Origin: Actinomycetota bacterium
Lineage (GTDB): Bacteria > Actinomycetota > Actinomycetes > Mycobacteriales > Mycobacteriaceae
Assembly (NCBI GenBank): GCA_005787665.1
Contig: SYAB01000032.1
Coordinates: 1 to 12,589, forward strand
Reading direction: 5' to 3'
Length of the DNA: 12,589 nt
Under the pieces are notes generated by a model that searched no databases, was not told where the DNA came from, and worked only from the letters and a program-made list of their open reading frames with translations. Made by a program: the position numbers and the translations under genes. Position 1 is the stretch's first letter. Every line of letters begins with the position of its first letter. Shown in pieces: positions 7,014-12,589 of the stretch.

Positions 7014-7703
7014 GTGAAATTGCCCAGAAGCCTTGCGACCCTGATGGCCCTGTGCGGGTCGGTGTTGCTCAGCGTGTCCCTGTCGGCGCCGGTGACCGCG
7101 GCGCCGTCGATGCCGGCGACCGCGCAGACCACGCAGTGGCTGGTCGTTGGGGTGCCCACCGCCGATGCGACCACCGGGACCCTCACCGCCTACCAGAAGG
7201 TCGGCCAGCAGTGGAAGGCCGTGCTCGGCCCGACGAAGGCGATGGTCGGCGAACTGGGGATCGGCGAGCCCGCCGATGGTGTCTATCGGACCCCGGAGGG
7301 CACCTTCGGCTTCGATCAGGCGTTCGGCCGCGAACCCAATCCGGGCACCAAGATGCCGTACTTCCAGGCCACCGACCAGGACTGGTGGGACGAGGACGCC
7401 AGTTCGCCGACGTACAACACTCACGTCCGGTCCGCGCAGAGCCCGTCGAACATCACCGAGAACCTCTACGACTCCGGCCCGGTCTATGACTACGCGGTCA
7501 ACATGGTGGTCAACCCGCAACGGATTCCGGGCAAGGTGTCGGGGATCTTCCTGCATGTGACCGACGGCAACCCCACCTGGGGATGTGTGGCGATCGGTCG
7601 TCAGGAGATGAAGTCGCTCCTGACCTGGCTGGACCCGGCCGCCGACCCGCGGATCACCGTCGGGGTCGGCACCCCGTCGCTGGTGGCGGCGAAGTCCTCG
7701 TGA
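7014..7703 (+). CDS. exported L,D-transpeptidase family protein (YkuD-type)
   Basis: A 229-aa exported protein. Residues 1-30 form a clear signal peptide (VKLPRS, hydrophobic core, APVTAA as the likely cleavage region). The remainder is a YkuD-like catalytic domain. H181 in GIFLHV and C191 in WGCVAI fit the His and nucleophilic Cys of the family, with a shorter spacing than in the classical HGxxN-type enzymes. Such enzymes cross-link or edit peptidoglycan in the periplasm. The GTG at 7014 is chosen because the signal peptide begins there and a -10 box sits 6 nt upstream. An open frame extends to 6837 but runs antisense through the DUF4331 start. It belongs to the GCVAI group of YkuD proteins rather than the LdtMt1/2 type, so it may be a hydrolase or another transferase. 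The next gene starts 34 bp downstream. Confidence 0.85.
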   Translation: MKLPRSLATLMALCGSVLLSVSLSAPVTAAPSMPATAQTTQWLVVGVPTADATTGTLTAYQKVGQQWKAVLGPTKAMVGELGIGEPADGVYRTPEGTFGFDQAFGREPNPGTKMPYFQATDQDWWDEDASSPTYNTHVRSAQSPSNITENLYDSGPVYDYAVNMVVNPQRIPGKVSGIFLHVTDGNPTWGCVAIGRQEMKSLLTWLDPAADPRITVGVGTPSLVAAKSS

Positions 7704-7737
7704 CGCTGCCGCGGCTGTCGGCCTCCGCGCAGATCTC

Positions 7738-8625
7738 GTGAACTCACCGGCGGTCGGCTTCATCGGGCTGGGCAATATGGGCGCGGCGATGGCGGGCCGC
7801 CTGCTCGATGCGGGATTCGACGTCACCGTCTACAACCGGTCCGCGGGGAAAGCCGACGATCTCGCCGCGCGGGGCGCGGCCGTGGCCGCGACCGTGGCCG
7901 AGGCCTGCGCCGGGGACGTGGTGTTCACCATGCTGGCCAACGACGACGCCGTGGCCGCTGTCGTCGAGGGTGACGGCGGGGTCCTCGCCGAACTTCGCCC
8001 CGGGGCCACCCACGTGTCGTCGAGCACCATCAGCGTCGGACTGTCCCGGCGCCTGACGGCCGCACACGCCGCGGCCGGGCAGCAGTTCGTGACCTCAACC
8101 GTTCTCGGCCGTCCGGACGCGGCCGCCGCGGGCAGACTGTTCGTGCTCGCCGCCGGGCCGCCGGAGGCGGTCGAACCGCTGATGCCCATGCTGAACGCGT
8201 TGGGGCAGCGCACCTTCCGGGTTTCCGACGTCGCTCCCGCGGGCAACGTCGTGAAGCTCAGCGCCAACTTCCTGCTCGCCACCGTCATCGAGTCCCTCGG
8301 CGAAGCGGTGGCGCTGGTGTCCAAGGCCGGCGTCGACCGGCACGACTACATCGACGTCATCACCTCCACCCTATTCAGCGCGCCCGCCTATGAGACTTAC
8401 GGCGGGTTGATCGCCCGGGAGGAGTTCGAACCGGCCGGCTTCGCGGCGCGACTCGGGATCAAGGACGTCCGCTTGGTCCTGGCGGCCGCCGAGGAGCTCG
8501 AGGTTCCGCTGCCCATCGCCAGCCTGCTGCGCGACCGGTTCCTGGCACTACTGGCGGCCGGCGGGGGAGATCTGGATTGGTCGGCGATCTCGACCCTGGC
8601 GCAACGCGACGCCGGACTGTTGTAA
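7738..8625 (+). CDS. NAD(P)-dependent oxidoreductase, beta-hydroxyacid dehydrogenase family
   Basis: A 295-aa cytosolic oxidoreductase of the 6-phosphogluconate/3-hydroxyisobutyrate dehydrogenase superfamily. The Rossmann motif GFIGLGNMGAAMAGRLL (7-23) is followed by VYNRS after strand 2, where Arg favours NADP(H). The all-alpha C-terminal domain begins near 165. The catalytic lysine is K173 in GNVVKLSANFLL. The substrate loop reads TSTVLGRPDAAAAGRL (119-134) instead of the DAPVSGG of true hydroxyisobutyrate dehydrogenases. This places it in a broad clade of uncharacterised reductases, so the substrate is unknown. The GTG at 7738 directly precedes the first strand. No ribosome binding site is evident, and it may be read through from the L,D-transpeptidase gene. 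It converges on the SDR gene with 40 bp between; no convincing terminator was seen there. Confidence 0.88.
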   Translation: MNSPAVGFIGLGNMGAAMAGRLLDAGFDVTVYNRSAGKADDLAARGAAVAATVAEACAGDVVFTMLANDDAVAAVVEGDGGVLAELRPGATHVSSSTISVGLSRRLTAAHAAAGQQFVTSTVLGRPDAAAAGRLFVLAAGPPEAVEPLMPMLNALGQRTFRVSDVAPAGNVVKLSANFLLATVIESLGEAVALVSKAGVDRHDYIDVITSTLFSAPAYETYGGLIAREEFEPAGFAARLGIKDVRLVLAAAEELEVPLPIASLLRDRFLALLAAGGGDLDWSAISTLAQRDAGLL

Positions 8626-8665
8626 ACCCTCGAACGCCCTCGGCCCCACCGGTCCAGGCAGCGGT

Positions 8666-9514
8666 CTAGTTGGGCTGGCGCCCACGGCATTGACCGCCGT
8701 GGGCCTGCTCGGCAAGCGGTTGCCAACGTTCCCATTCGGCCAGTCGCCTCGCGTACTCGGTTGTGGCGTACCCGAGGGCATGTCTGCCGAGAAACACTCG
8801 GAGCGGCGGATCGGCGCTGTCCACGATCGCCAGGATCGCCGATCGCGAGGCCGAAGGGTCACCGAGGTCGTCTCTGCGTGCTGTGCGGGCCGCCTCGAAC
8901 TCGGCTCGTTGGCCCGAGTAGGCGGCCAGTGGCCGCGCGTGCGGTGCCGCGGCGACCCATTCGGTGTCAAACCCCCCGGGTTCGACGATCGTGACACGGA
9001 TGCCGAATGGCGCGACCTCGGCGGCCAACGCCTGTGCCATCCCTTCCAGTGCCCACTTCGAGGCGTGATAGAGGCCGAGATTGGGAAACGCGGTGATGCC
9101 GCCGATCGAGGAGACCTCGAGGATGTGTCCGCCGCCTTGTGACCGGAGGTGAGGCAACGCAGCCTGTGTCACCCAGAGCGCGCCGAAGAAGTTGGTGTCC
9201 ATCTGGGCGCGTGCCTCTGACTCGGTGAGTTCCTCGATGAAGCCGTACTGTCCGTACCCGGCGTTGTTGACGACGATGTCGAGCCTGCCGAACCGGTCGT
9301 GGGCGGCCTCAACGGCCGCCACGCAGGCCGCGCGGTCGGTGACGTCGAGCCGGATCGGTTCGACCGCTTCGCCGTAGGTGTCGCGCAGTTGCGTGAGCGC
9401 CGCGATATCGCGTGCGGCTGCGGCCACGCGGTCCCCGCGGTCGAGGGCGGCCAGCGTCCATTGCTTGCCGAGACCCCTCGACGCCCCGGTGATGAACCAC
9501 ACTCGACTGCGCAC
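8666..9514 (-). CDS. short-chain dehydrogenase/reductase (classical SDR)
   Basis: A 282-aa classical SDR. The cofactor motif TGASRGLG is at 9-16, with LDVTD at 57-61, NNAG at 83-86, N108 in DTNFFGALWVTQ, the catalytic serine in EVSSIGG (135-136), and the YHASK pair Y149/K153. The PGGFDTEW segment follows. The C-terminal extension of about 80 residues (RPLAAYSGQR to the end) is typical of the group that includes oxidoreductases acting on hydrophobic alcohols or ketones; the substrate is unknown. The start is GTG at 9514, with GGAG (9522-9525) seven nt upstream. The 159-bp gap between this gene and the 74-aa gene upstream holds no other gene and probably contains its own promoter. I could not place the promoter with confidence. 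Confidence 0.9.
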   Translation of the reverse strand: MRSRVWFITGASRGLGKQWTLAALDRGDRVAAAARDIAALTQLRDTYGEAVEPIRLDVTDRAACVAAVEAAHDRFGRLDIVVNNAGYGQYGFIEELTESEARAQMDTNFFGALWVTQAALPHLRSQGGGHILEVSSIGGITAFPNLGLYHASKWALEGMAQALAAEVAPFGIRVTIVEPGGFDTEWVAAAPHARPLAAYSGQRAEFEAARTARRDDLGDPSASRSAILAIVDSADPPLRVFLGRHALGYATTEYARRLAEWERWQPLAEQAHGGQCRGRQPN

Positions 9515-9673
9515 GCGCGGTCTCCGTTCCTCTCGACCGCCGGGTCTACCGGCCGTGAATGAAGAGAATTGTGCCGAACACCGCCGCCGACCGAGGGCGG
9601 AGATGGCACTAAAGCTCGACTCTGCCGGATGACCACCGGGTGCCGCACTGAGAACTTCCCAACGCGCCGAGCG

Positions 9674-9898
9674 CTATTCGAGGAGAAGGCTGAGAAGGCT
9701 GAATCTCGACACGCCCGCCGAGGCGGCTGCGAAACCCGACCAGTCCGGCAGCGGCGGCTCCTTGACGAATGCGGGCAGTCCGAGCAACGAGATGTGCAGC
9801 CGCCGATCAGCCGGCCAGTCCCCGGGCTCGAAGCCATCTTCTCCGATGGCCGCGAAGTAGGCGGTCTCGATGTTCGCAGTGGTTGATCTCGCGCTCAT
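9674..9898 (-). CDS. hypothetical 74-aa protein downstream of PII-like gene
   Basis: I do not recognise this protein. It is supported by an ideal ribosome binding site (AGGAGG at 9904-9909, five nt from the ATG at 9898) and by its position 40 bp after the PII-like gene on the same strand. The sequence starts MSARSTTANIETAYFAAIGEDGFEPGDWPADRR, has a short hydrophobic segment (LHISLLGLPAFV), a proline patch (KEPPLPDW), and ends in a leucine-rich tail (SRFSLLSLLLE). There is no signal peptide and no clear membrane span. It could be a small partner of the PII-like protein or the remains of a larger gene. The open frame continues upstream to 10063, but that part overlaps the PII-like gene and is out of frame with it. 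Confidence 0.55.
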   Translation of the reverse strand: MSARSTTANIETAYFAAIGEDGFEPGDWPADRRLHISLLGLPAFVKEPPLPDWSGFAAASAGVSRFSLLSLLLE

Positions 9899-9938
9899 CG
9901 CCGCCTCCTGTTCCGGGGGTGTCGGAGTCACAAAGGGG

Positions 9939-10247
9939 TCAGGCGGACAGGGCAAGCGGCGAATCGTTGACCCACATTTCGGTGTCGCTGAGGAAGCCTG
10001 CACCGTAGGCGAAGGAGACGGCGTCGAAGACCGTCTCGACGGCCGCTTCATCCACCGTGACATCGACGCGGTACGCGGCGCGAAACCGGTTGGGGTTGCT
10101 GAAGGTGCGAAAACTGCCGACCGGGGCGGATGGCGGGCGTGGGCCGGAGATCCGCGTGATGGCGACCGACGCGACGCCCTTCGGTGGCAATACAGCGGCG
10201 AGCTCGCGGTCGGATGCCTTTTCGGTGACGATCGTGATGATTTTCAT
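9939..10247 (-). CDS. small GlnB/PII-fold-like protein
   Basis: A 102-aa protein whose layout resembles the PII (GlnB) ferredoxin-like fold. It has an N-terminal strand MKIITIVTEK, a helix (ASDRELAAVLPPKGV), strand ASVAITRISG, a short loop in place of the T-loop (about 35-55), strand AAYRVDVTV, helix DEAAVETVFDAVSFA, and a final GFLSDTEMWV segment. Classical PII regulates nitrogen uptake; PII-like relatives sit beside transporters and bind nucleotides. Here the T-loop is much shorter, the uridylylated Tyr is absent, and the TGKIGDGK-type B-loop is replaced by YGAGFLSDTE, so classical nitrogen signalling is unlikely. AAGGAG (10257-10262) lies nine nt from the ATG. It appears to form an operon with the 74-aa gene. 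The fold is my reading by eye, not a database hit. Confidence 0.55.
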   Translation of the reverse strand: MKIITIVTEKASDRELAAVLPPKGVASVAITRISGPRPPSAPVGSFRTFSNPNRFRAAYRVDVTVDEAAVETVFDAVSFAYGAGFLSDTEMWVNDSPLALSA

Positions 10248-10350
10248 GGGATTCAACTCCTTGATCGGAAAGGTGACGAGATCCACTGTCGCGCCGGTAA
10301 CCCGTTGCCGGTGTCCGTAGAACGGCCAGGATCCCGACCGATATGTTTCG

Positions 10351-10366
10351 TCCCCCGAATGGGGGA
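10351..10366. terminator. 6-bp GC hairpin between cpYpsA-like and PII-like genes
   Basis: TCCCCC, GAAT, GGGGGA is a perfect 6-bp inverted repeat with a 4-nt loop. On the minus strand it lies 33 nt after the cpYpsA-like stop and about 100 nt before the PII-like start. No U tract follows. It may end the transporter/cpYpsA transcript, or be an operator of the PII-like operon, since an AT-rich ACATAT lies just downstream of it on that strand. Confidence 0.45.
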
Positions 10367-10399
10367 ACACGCTCTTCGGCCGCTGTCGCCCGTCGGATG

Positions 10400-10876
10400 T
10401 CAATCCCGCCCGAACACCACGTCCAGCAGCTCGAAGGTGGCCGCATAAACCCCGGGTTGCTCGCTCTCGCGCGGCCCGGCGACATTCAGCGTCACTGCGA
10501 CGCCGAGTCCGCACAGCCACCGATCGATCTCGGCTGCATCCCCGGCGGTCCGCAACAGCGGGCGGCCCAATTCGGCGGCGGTCTGCAATGTGAGATCCGT
10601 TCCGCTCGAGACGATGTCGGTGCGCCCCACGATGAGTGTCGCGTGGCTGTCGCGGACGTTGAGAAAGGTTCGCACCGCGGGATCGGGGCTGTCGGTCGCC
10701 CGCAGCAGGGGATAGTCCACGAGCACACCCGGAGGGTGCGGGTAGTCCTCCGCCCAGCCACCGGCCGGACACCACCCGCCGTAGCGGCGGCCATGGTGGA
10801 TTGCGGCGTCCAGCGCTGCGCGGTCGGCGCCGCTCTGGGCGCCTGAGACGACCCGGTCGACCCGCTGTCGTGTCAC
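10400..10876 (-). CDS. putative molybdenum-carrier / cpYpsA-like (SLOG fold) protein
   Basis: A 158-aa Rossmann-like protein matching the 'putative molybdenum carrier' (cpYpsA, SLOG-superfamily) family. The visible family blocks are VVSGAQSGADRAALDAAI (9-26), GGWCPAGGWAEDYP (33-46), FLNVRDSHATLIV (71-83), SSGTDLTLQTA (90-100) and VTLNVAGPRES (128-138). Some structural relatives bind molybdenum cofactor, while the wider SLOG superfamily senses or processes nucleotide ligands. The cellular role is not established. The GTG start at 10876 overlaps the TGA of the upstream MFS gene (GTGA), with no Shine-Dalgarno of its own, so translation should be coupled to the transporter. A long open frame extends upstream to 11800 but is only a shadow of the transporter gene. 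Confidence 0.82.
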   Translation of the reverse strand: MTRQRVDRVVSGAQSGADRAALDAAIHHGRRYGGWCPAGGWAEDYPHPPGVLVDYPLLRATDSPDPAVRTFLNVRDSHATLIVGRTDIVSSGTDLTLQTAAELGRPLLRTAGDAAEIDRWLCGLGVAVTLNVAGPRESEQPGVYAATFELLDVVFGRD

Positions 10877-12249
10877 GACATCGACGTTAGTGGCTCGGCT
10901 GCTCGCTGGGCGGCGGCTGCCGATGGAGTCGGTGCCTCCTCGCGCAGCAGCACCACGCTGGTCAGACTGACGAGCACGAACCCGACCATCATCAGACCGA
11001 CAGCGCGGTCGCCGTGTTCGATCAGCAGCGGCGAAACCACTGGCGGCAGTGCTCCGCCGAGGATCGCACCGAGGTTGTTGGCCATCGCGGCCCCGGTGTA
11101 GCGATGACGCACGGCGAACACGGTCGGGATGAGGGCCGCCAGCGGAGACATCAGCAGGCCGACGATCACCGAGGTCACCATGACGGTGACGCCGAAGAGC
11201 GCCATGTCGTCGGTCTTGACCAGGGGAAGGATCGCCAGGGACCACGGCACCGCAACGCCGTAGCCGATGGCTGCGATCCGGCGCCGTCCGTAGCGGTCGG
11301 TCAGGAACCCTGATACGGCGATACCGGCCAGCAGGCATAGCCCACCGACGGCGCTGATCGCGAAGATGTCCGGCTTGGCCAGACCCAGGTGCGCCTCGGC
11401 GTAGCCGGTCAGGAAGGTGCTGCTCTGGTAGAGCAGCATGATGGCTCCGGCCGCCGCCCCGGCGGCCAGCAGCAGTTGCGGCGTCTGGTTCCGTAGCAGT
11501 TCGATGATCGGCAGCCGGCCCCGTGCGGGCTCGGCGGCTTCGGCGTATTCGGCGGTCTCCCCGAGATGGCGCCGGACGTAGAAACCCACACCGATGAGTA
11601 CGGCGCTCATCAGGAACGGAACCCGCCATCCCCAGCTGAGGAACTCCGGACTCGACCCGCCGAAGGCGCGATAGGACAGCAGGAACGCCAGGTTCGCCAG
11701 CACCACCGCCGTTCCGACACCCAATTGCAGGACCATGCAGCTGCGGCCGCGCAGATGCCGCGGCGCGTTCTCCACGCAGACCAGGGCGGCCCCGGCCCAC
11801 TCGCCTCCCACTGCAAAGCCCTGAACCAGACGCAGAGCAACCAGGATCAGCGGCGCTGCGACACCGATGGTGGCCGTGGACGGCAAGAGCCCGACGGCCA
11901 CCGTCGAGAAGCCCATCAGGAGCAGTGTGACCATCAGCGTCTTCTTGCGCCCGATGCGATCGCCGAAGTGTCCGAAGACCACGCCACCGAACGGGCGCGC
12001 GAGGAAGGCGGTCGCGAAACTCCCCAGCGAGGCCACCGCGGCCATGGCGGGACTGAGATTCGGGAAGAACACCTTCGGGAACACCAACGCCGCAGCGGTG
12101 CCGAAGATGAAGAAGTCGTAGTACTCCACCGTCGACCCGACGTATGCCGCGGCGACGGCCCGCCGGAGTTGTCGCTGCTCGGGCGCCGGGGAGCGTGGGG
12201 CGTTGGGGGCAGGGTGAGTGGGAGTCGTGTGGGTGGTCAGGGTGTTCAC
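10873..12249 (-). CDS. MFS transporter, metabolite:H+ symporter (MHS) type
   Basis: A complete 458-aa, 12-TM inner-membrane transporter. A proline/threonine-rich cytosolic tail (1-30) precedes TM1, which carries the MHS motif VGSTVEYYDFFIFG (37-50). FGHFGDRIGRKKT is the loop 2-3 signature (92-104), GEWAGAAL lies in TM4-5, LTDRYGRRR is the second-half signature, and VRHRYTGAAMANN is the late MHS motif. Known MHS proteins carry citrate, alpha-ketoglutarate, shikimate, proline or betaine; nothing here tells which. It is a paralogue of the truncated MFS gene at the left edge, in opposite orientation. The start GTG at 12249 has only a weak upstream GGGCAG; GACGAT sits 6 nt before the GTG and could be a leaderless -10. 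It is translationally coupled to the cpYpsA-like gene. Confidence 0.9.
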   Translation of the reverse strand: MNTLTTHTTPTHPAPNAPRSPAPEQRQLRRAVAAAYVGSTVEYYDFFIFGTAAALVFPKVFFPNLSPAMAAVASLGSFATAFLARPFGGVVFGHFGDRIGRKKTLMVTLLLMGFSTVAVGLLPSTATIGVAAPLILVALRLVQGFAVGGEWAGAALVCVENAPRHLRGRSCMVLQLGVGTAVVLANLAFLLSYRAFGGSSPEFLSWGWRVPFLMSAVLIGVGFYVRRHLGETAEYAEAAEPARGRLPIIELLRNQTPQLLLAAGAAAGAIMLLYQSSTFLTGYAEAHLGLAKPDIFAISAVGGLCLLAGIAVSGFLTDRYGRRRIAAIGYGVAVPWSLAILPLVKTDDMALFGVTVMVTSVIVGLLMSPLAALIPTVFAVRHRYTGAAMANNLGAILGGALPPVVSPLLIEHGDRAVGLMMVGFVLVSLTSVVLLREEAPTPSAAAAQRAAEPLTSMS

Positions 12250-12278
12250 CTGCCCATCGTCGGCGGAATCGGCCTCCT

Positions 12279-12307
12279 CACCTGTCAGCAGACTGACCCA
12301 TCAGGTG
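12279..12307. promoter_or_regulatory. nested inverted repeats upstream of MFS gene
   Basis: CACCTG (12279-12284) pairs with CAGGTG (12302-12307). Inside it GTCAG (12284-12288) pairs with CTGAC (12293-12297) around CAGA. The element lies 30-58 bp upstream of the MFS start, the right place for an operator. Its binding protein is unknown. I see no gene in the rest of 12250-12464. Confidence 0.35.
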
Positions 12308-12464
12308 GTTGACCGGCTGTCCACCAATCGGCCGACCCCGGCGAAGGCGCCAATCCCGTCGAACGGTGATTCACCTGAAGCCCTGCCGGTGTTCTCCGGT
12401 TGAATGGGAAGGGACGTCGACCACGGCCGGGGACCAGGGAACGGCGTCGCAGTTCGCAGTGGCG

Positions 12465-12470
12465 GCTAGG
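12465..12470. other. candidate IS481 target-site duplication GCTAGG
   Basis: GCTAGG directly abuts the outer TGT of the insertion sequence. It fits NCTAGN, the 6-bp target of IS481. The matching copy would lie beyond the right edge of the window. Confidence 0.45.
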
Positions 12471-12589
12471 TGTCGTGACCTGACACGTTGTTGTCAGGCG
12501 CAGGCGGCGAGCCGGCTGATGGGTGGTCGTCCGCCGAGGGCGGAGTGGCCTCGTTGAGTGTTGTAGCGGCGGAGGAATTGGTCAAGGCC
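12471..12589 (-). mobile_element. end of an IS481-family insertion sequence (partial)
   Basis: The element begins with TGTCGTGACCTGACA, a plausible terminal inverted repeat, and continues out of the window. The transposase reads inward from the right edge and ends 23 bp before the tip, the close spacing expected for IS481 elements. Only 119 bp are visible, so the other end and the exact member cannot be given. Confidence 0.65.
12494..12589 (-). CDS. IS481-family transposase, C-terminal end only
   Basis: The last 31 codons of a DDE transposase, cut off by the window edge. The residues FLRRYNTQRGHSALGGRPP followed by ISRL are the hallmark C-terminus of IS481-family integrase-core transposases (YN-RRPHSALGGRPP-type motif). 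The catalytic DDE residues lie outside the window. The stop TGA (12494-12496) falls inside a 7-bp inverted repeat, CCTGACA (12479-12485) and TGTCAGG (12492-12498), which may end the transcript. Confidence 0.8.
   Translation of the reverse strand, partial: GLDQFLRRYNTQRGHSALGGRPPISRLAACA

Noticed and set aside
6453..7826. 457-codon minus-strand open frame across DUF4331 and the L,D-transpeptidase
   Set aside because: It is Arg/Pro/Gly-rich without any motif and overlaps two well-supported genes in other frames.
8626..8665. Terminator between the convergent oxidoreductase and SDR genes
   Set aside because: I found no inverted repeat longer than a few bases in the 40-bp gap.
10877..11800. Long open frame upstream of the cpYpsA-like gene, suggesting a fusion protein
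   Set aside because: It is a shadow of the MFS gene. Family similarity begins at the GTG that overlaps the MFS stop.
12309..12557. 82-codon plus-strand open frame at the right edge
   Set aside because: It runs across the IS boundary and antisense to the transposase C-terminus, with no motif or ribosome binding site.

Overview
The window is high-GC actinobacterial DNA, most likely from a Mycobacterium/Mycolicibacterium-type organism. Pointers to this are the frequent GTG starts, TANNNT -10 boxes placed for leaderless mRNAs, an AMIN-like secreted protein, a DUF4331 protein, a YkuD-type L,D-transpeptidase and the end of an IS481-family element. The genus is inferred from gene style; no marker gene fixes it. 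There is no rRNA, tRNA or CRISPR array, and no gap between genes exceeds 300 bases.

Left part (1-5754): a 5'-truncated MHS-type MFS transporter (+) converges on a small Dabb-domain gene (-). The Dabb gene is divergent from a compact plus-strand operon: type I extradiol ring-cleavage dioxygenase, FAH-family hydrolase and MhpA-like FAD monooxygenase. The first two overlap by ATGA, and the third has its ribosome binding site on the stop codon of the second. A small secreted AMIN-like protein follows. Together the enzymes suggest hydroxylation of a phenolic ring, meta-cleavage, and processing of the ring-opened product. The substrate cannot be read from the sequence. A 6-bp dyad overlapping the predicted -10 box of the operon is a good operator candidate.

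Middle (5755-8665): a strong symmetrical hairpin separates the AMIN-like gene from a convergent DUF4331 gene. DUF4331 is divergent from an L,D-transpeptidase, which is followed by a beta-hydroxyacid-dehydrogenase-family oxidoreductase.

Right part (8666-12589): every gene is on the minus strand. In transcription order they are a second MHS-type MFS transporter translationally coupled (GTGA overlap) to a cpYpsA/'molybdenum carrier'-type Rossmann protein, then a GlnB/PII-fold-like small protein with an unrecognised 74-aa partner, then a classical SDR. The right edge holds the end of an IS481-like insertion sequence, abutting GCTAGG, which fits the NCTAGN target known for IS481.

The least explained parts are the PII-like/74-aa pair, the transporter-cpYpsA pair, and the duplicated arm that can fold over the presumed start codon of the AMIN-like gene.
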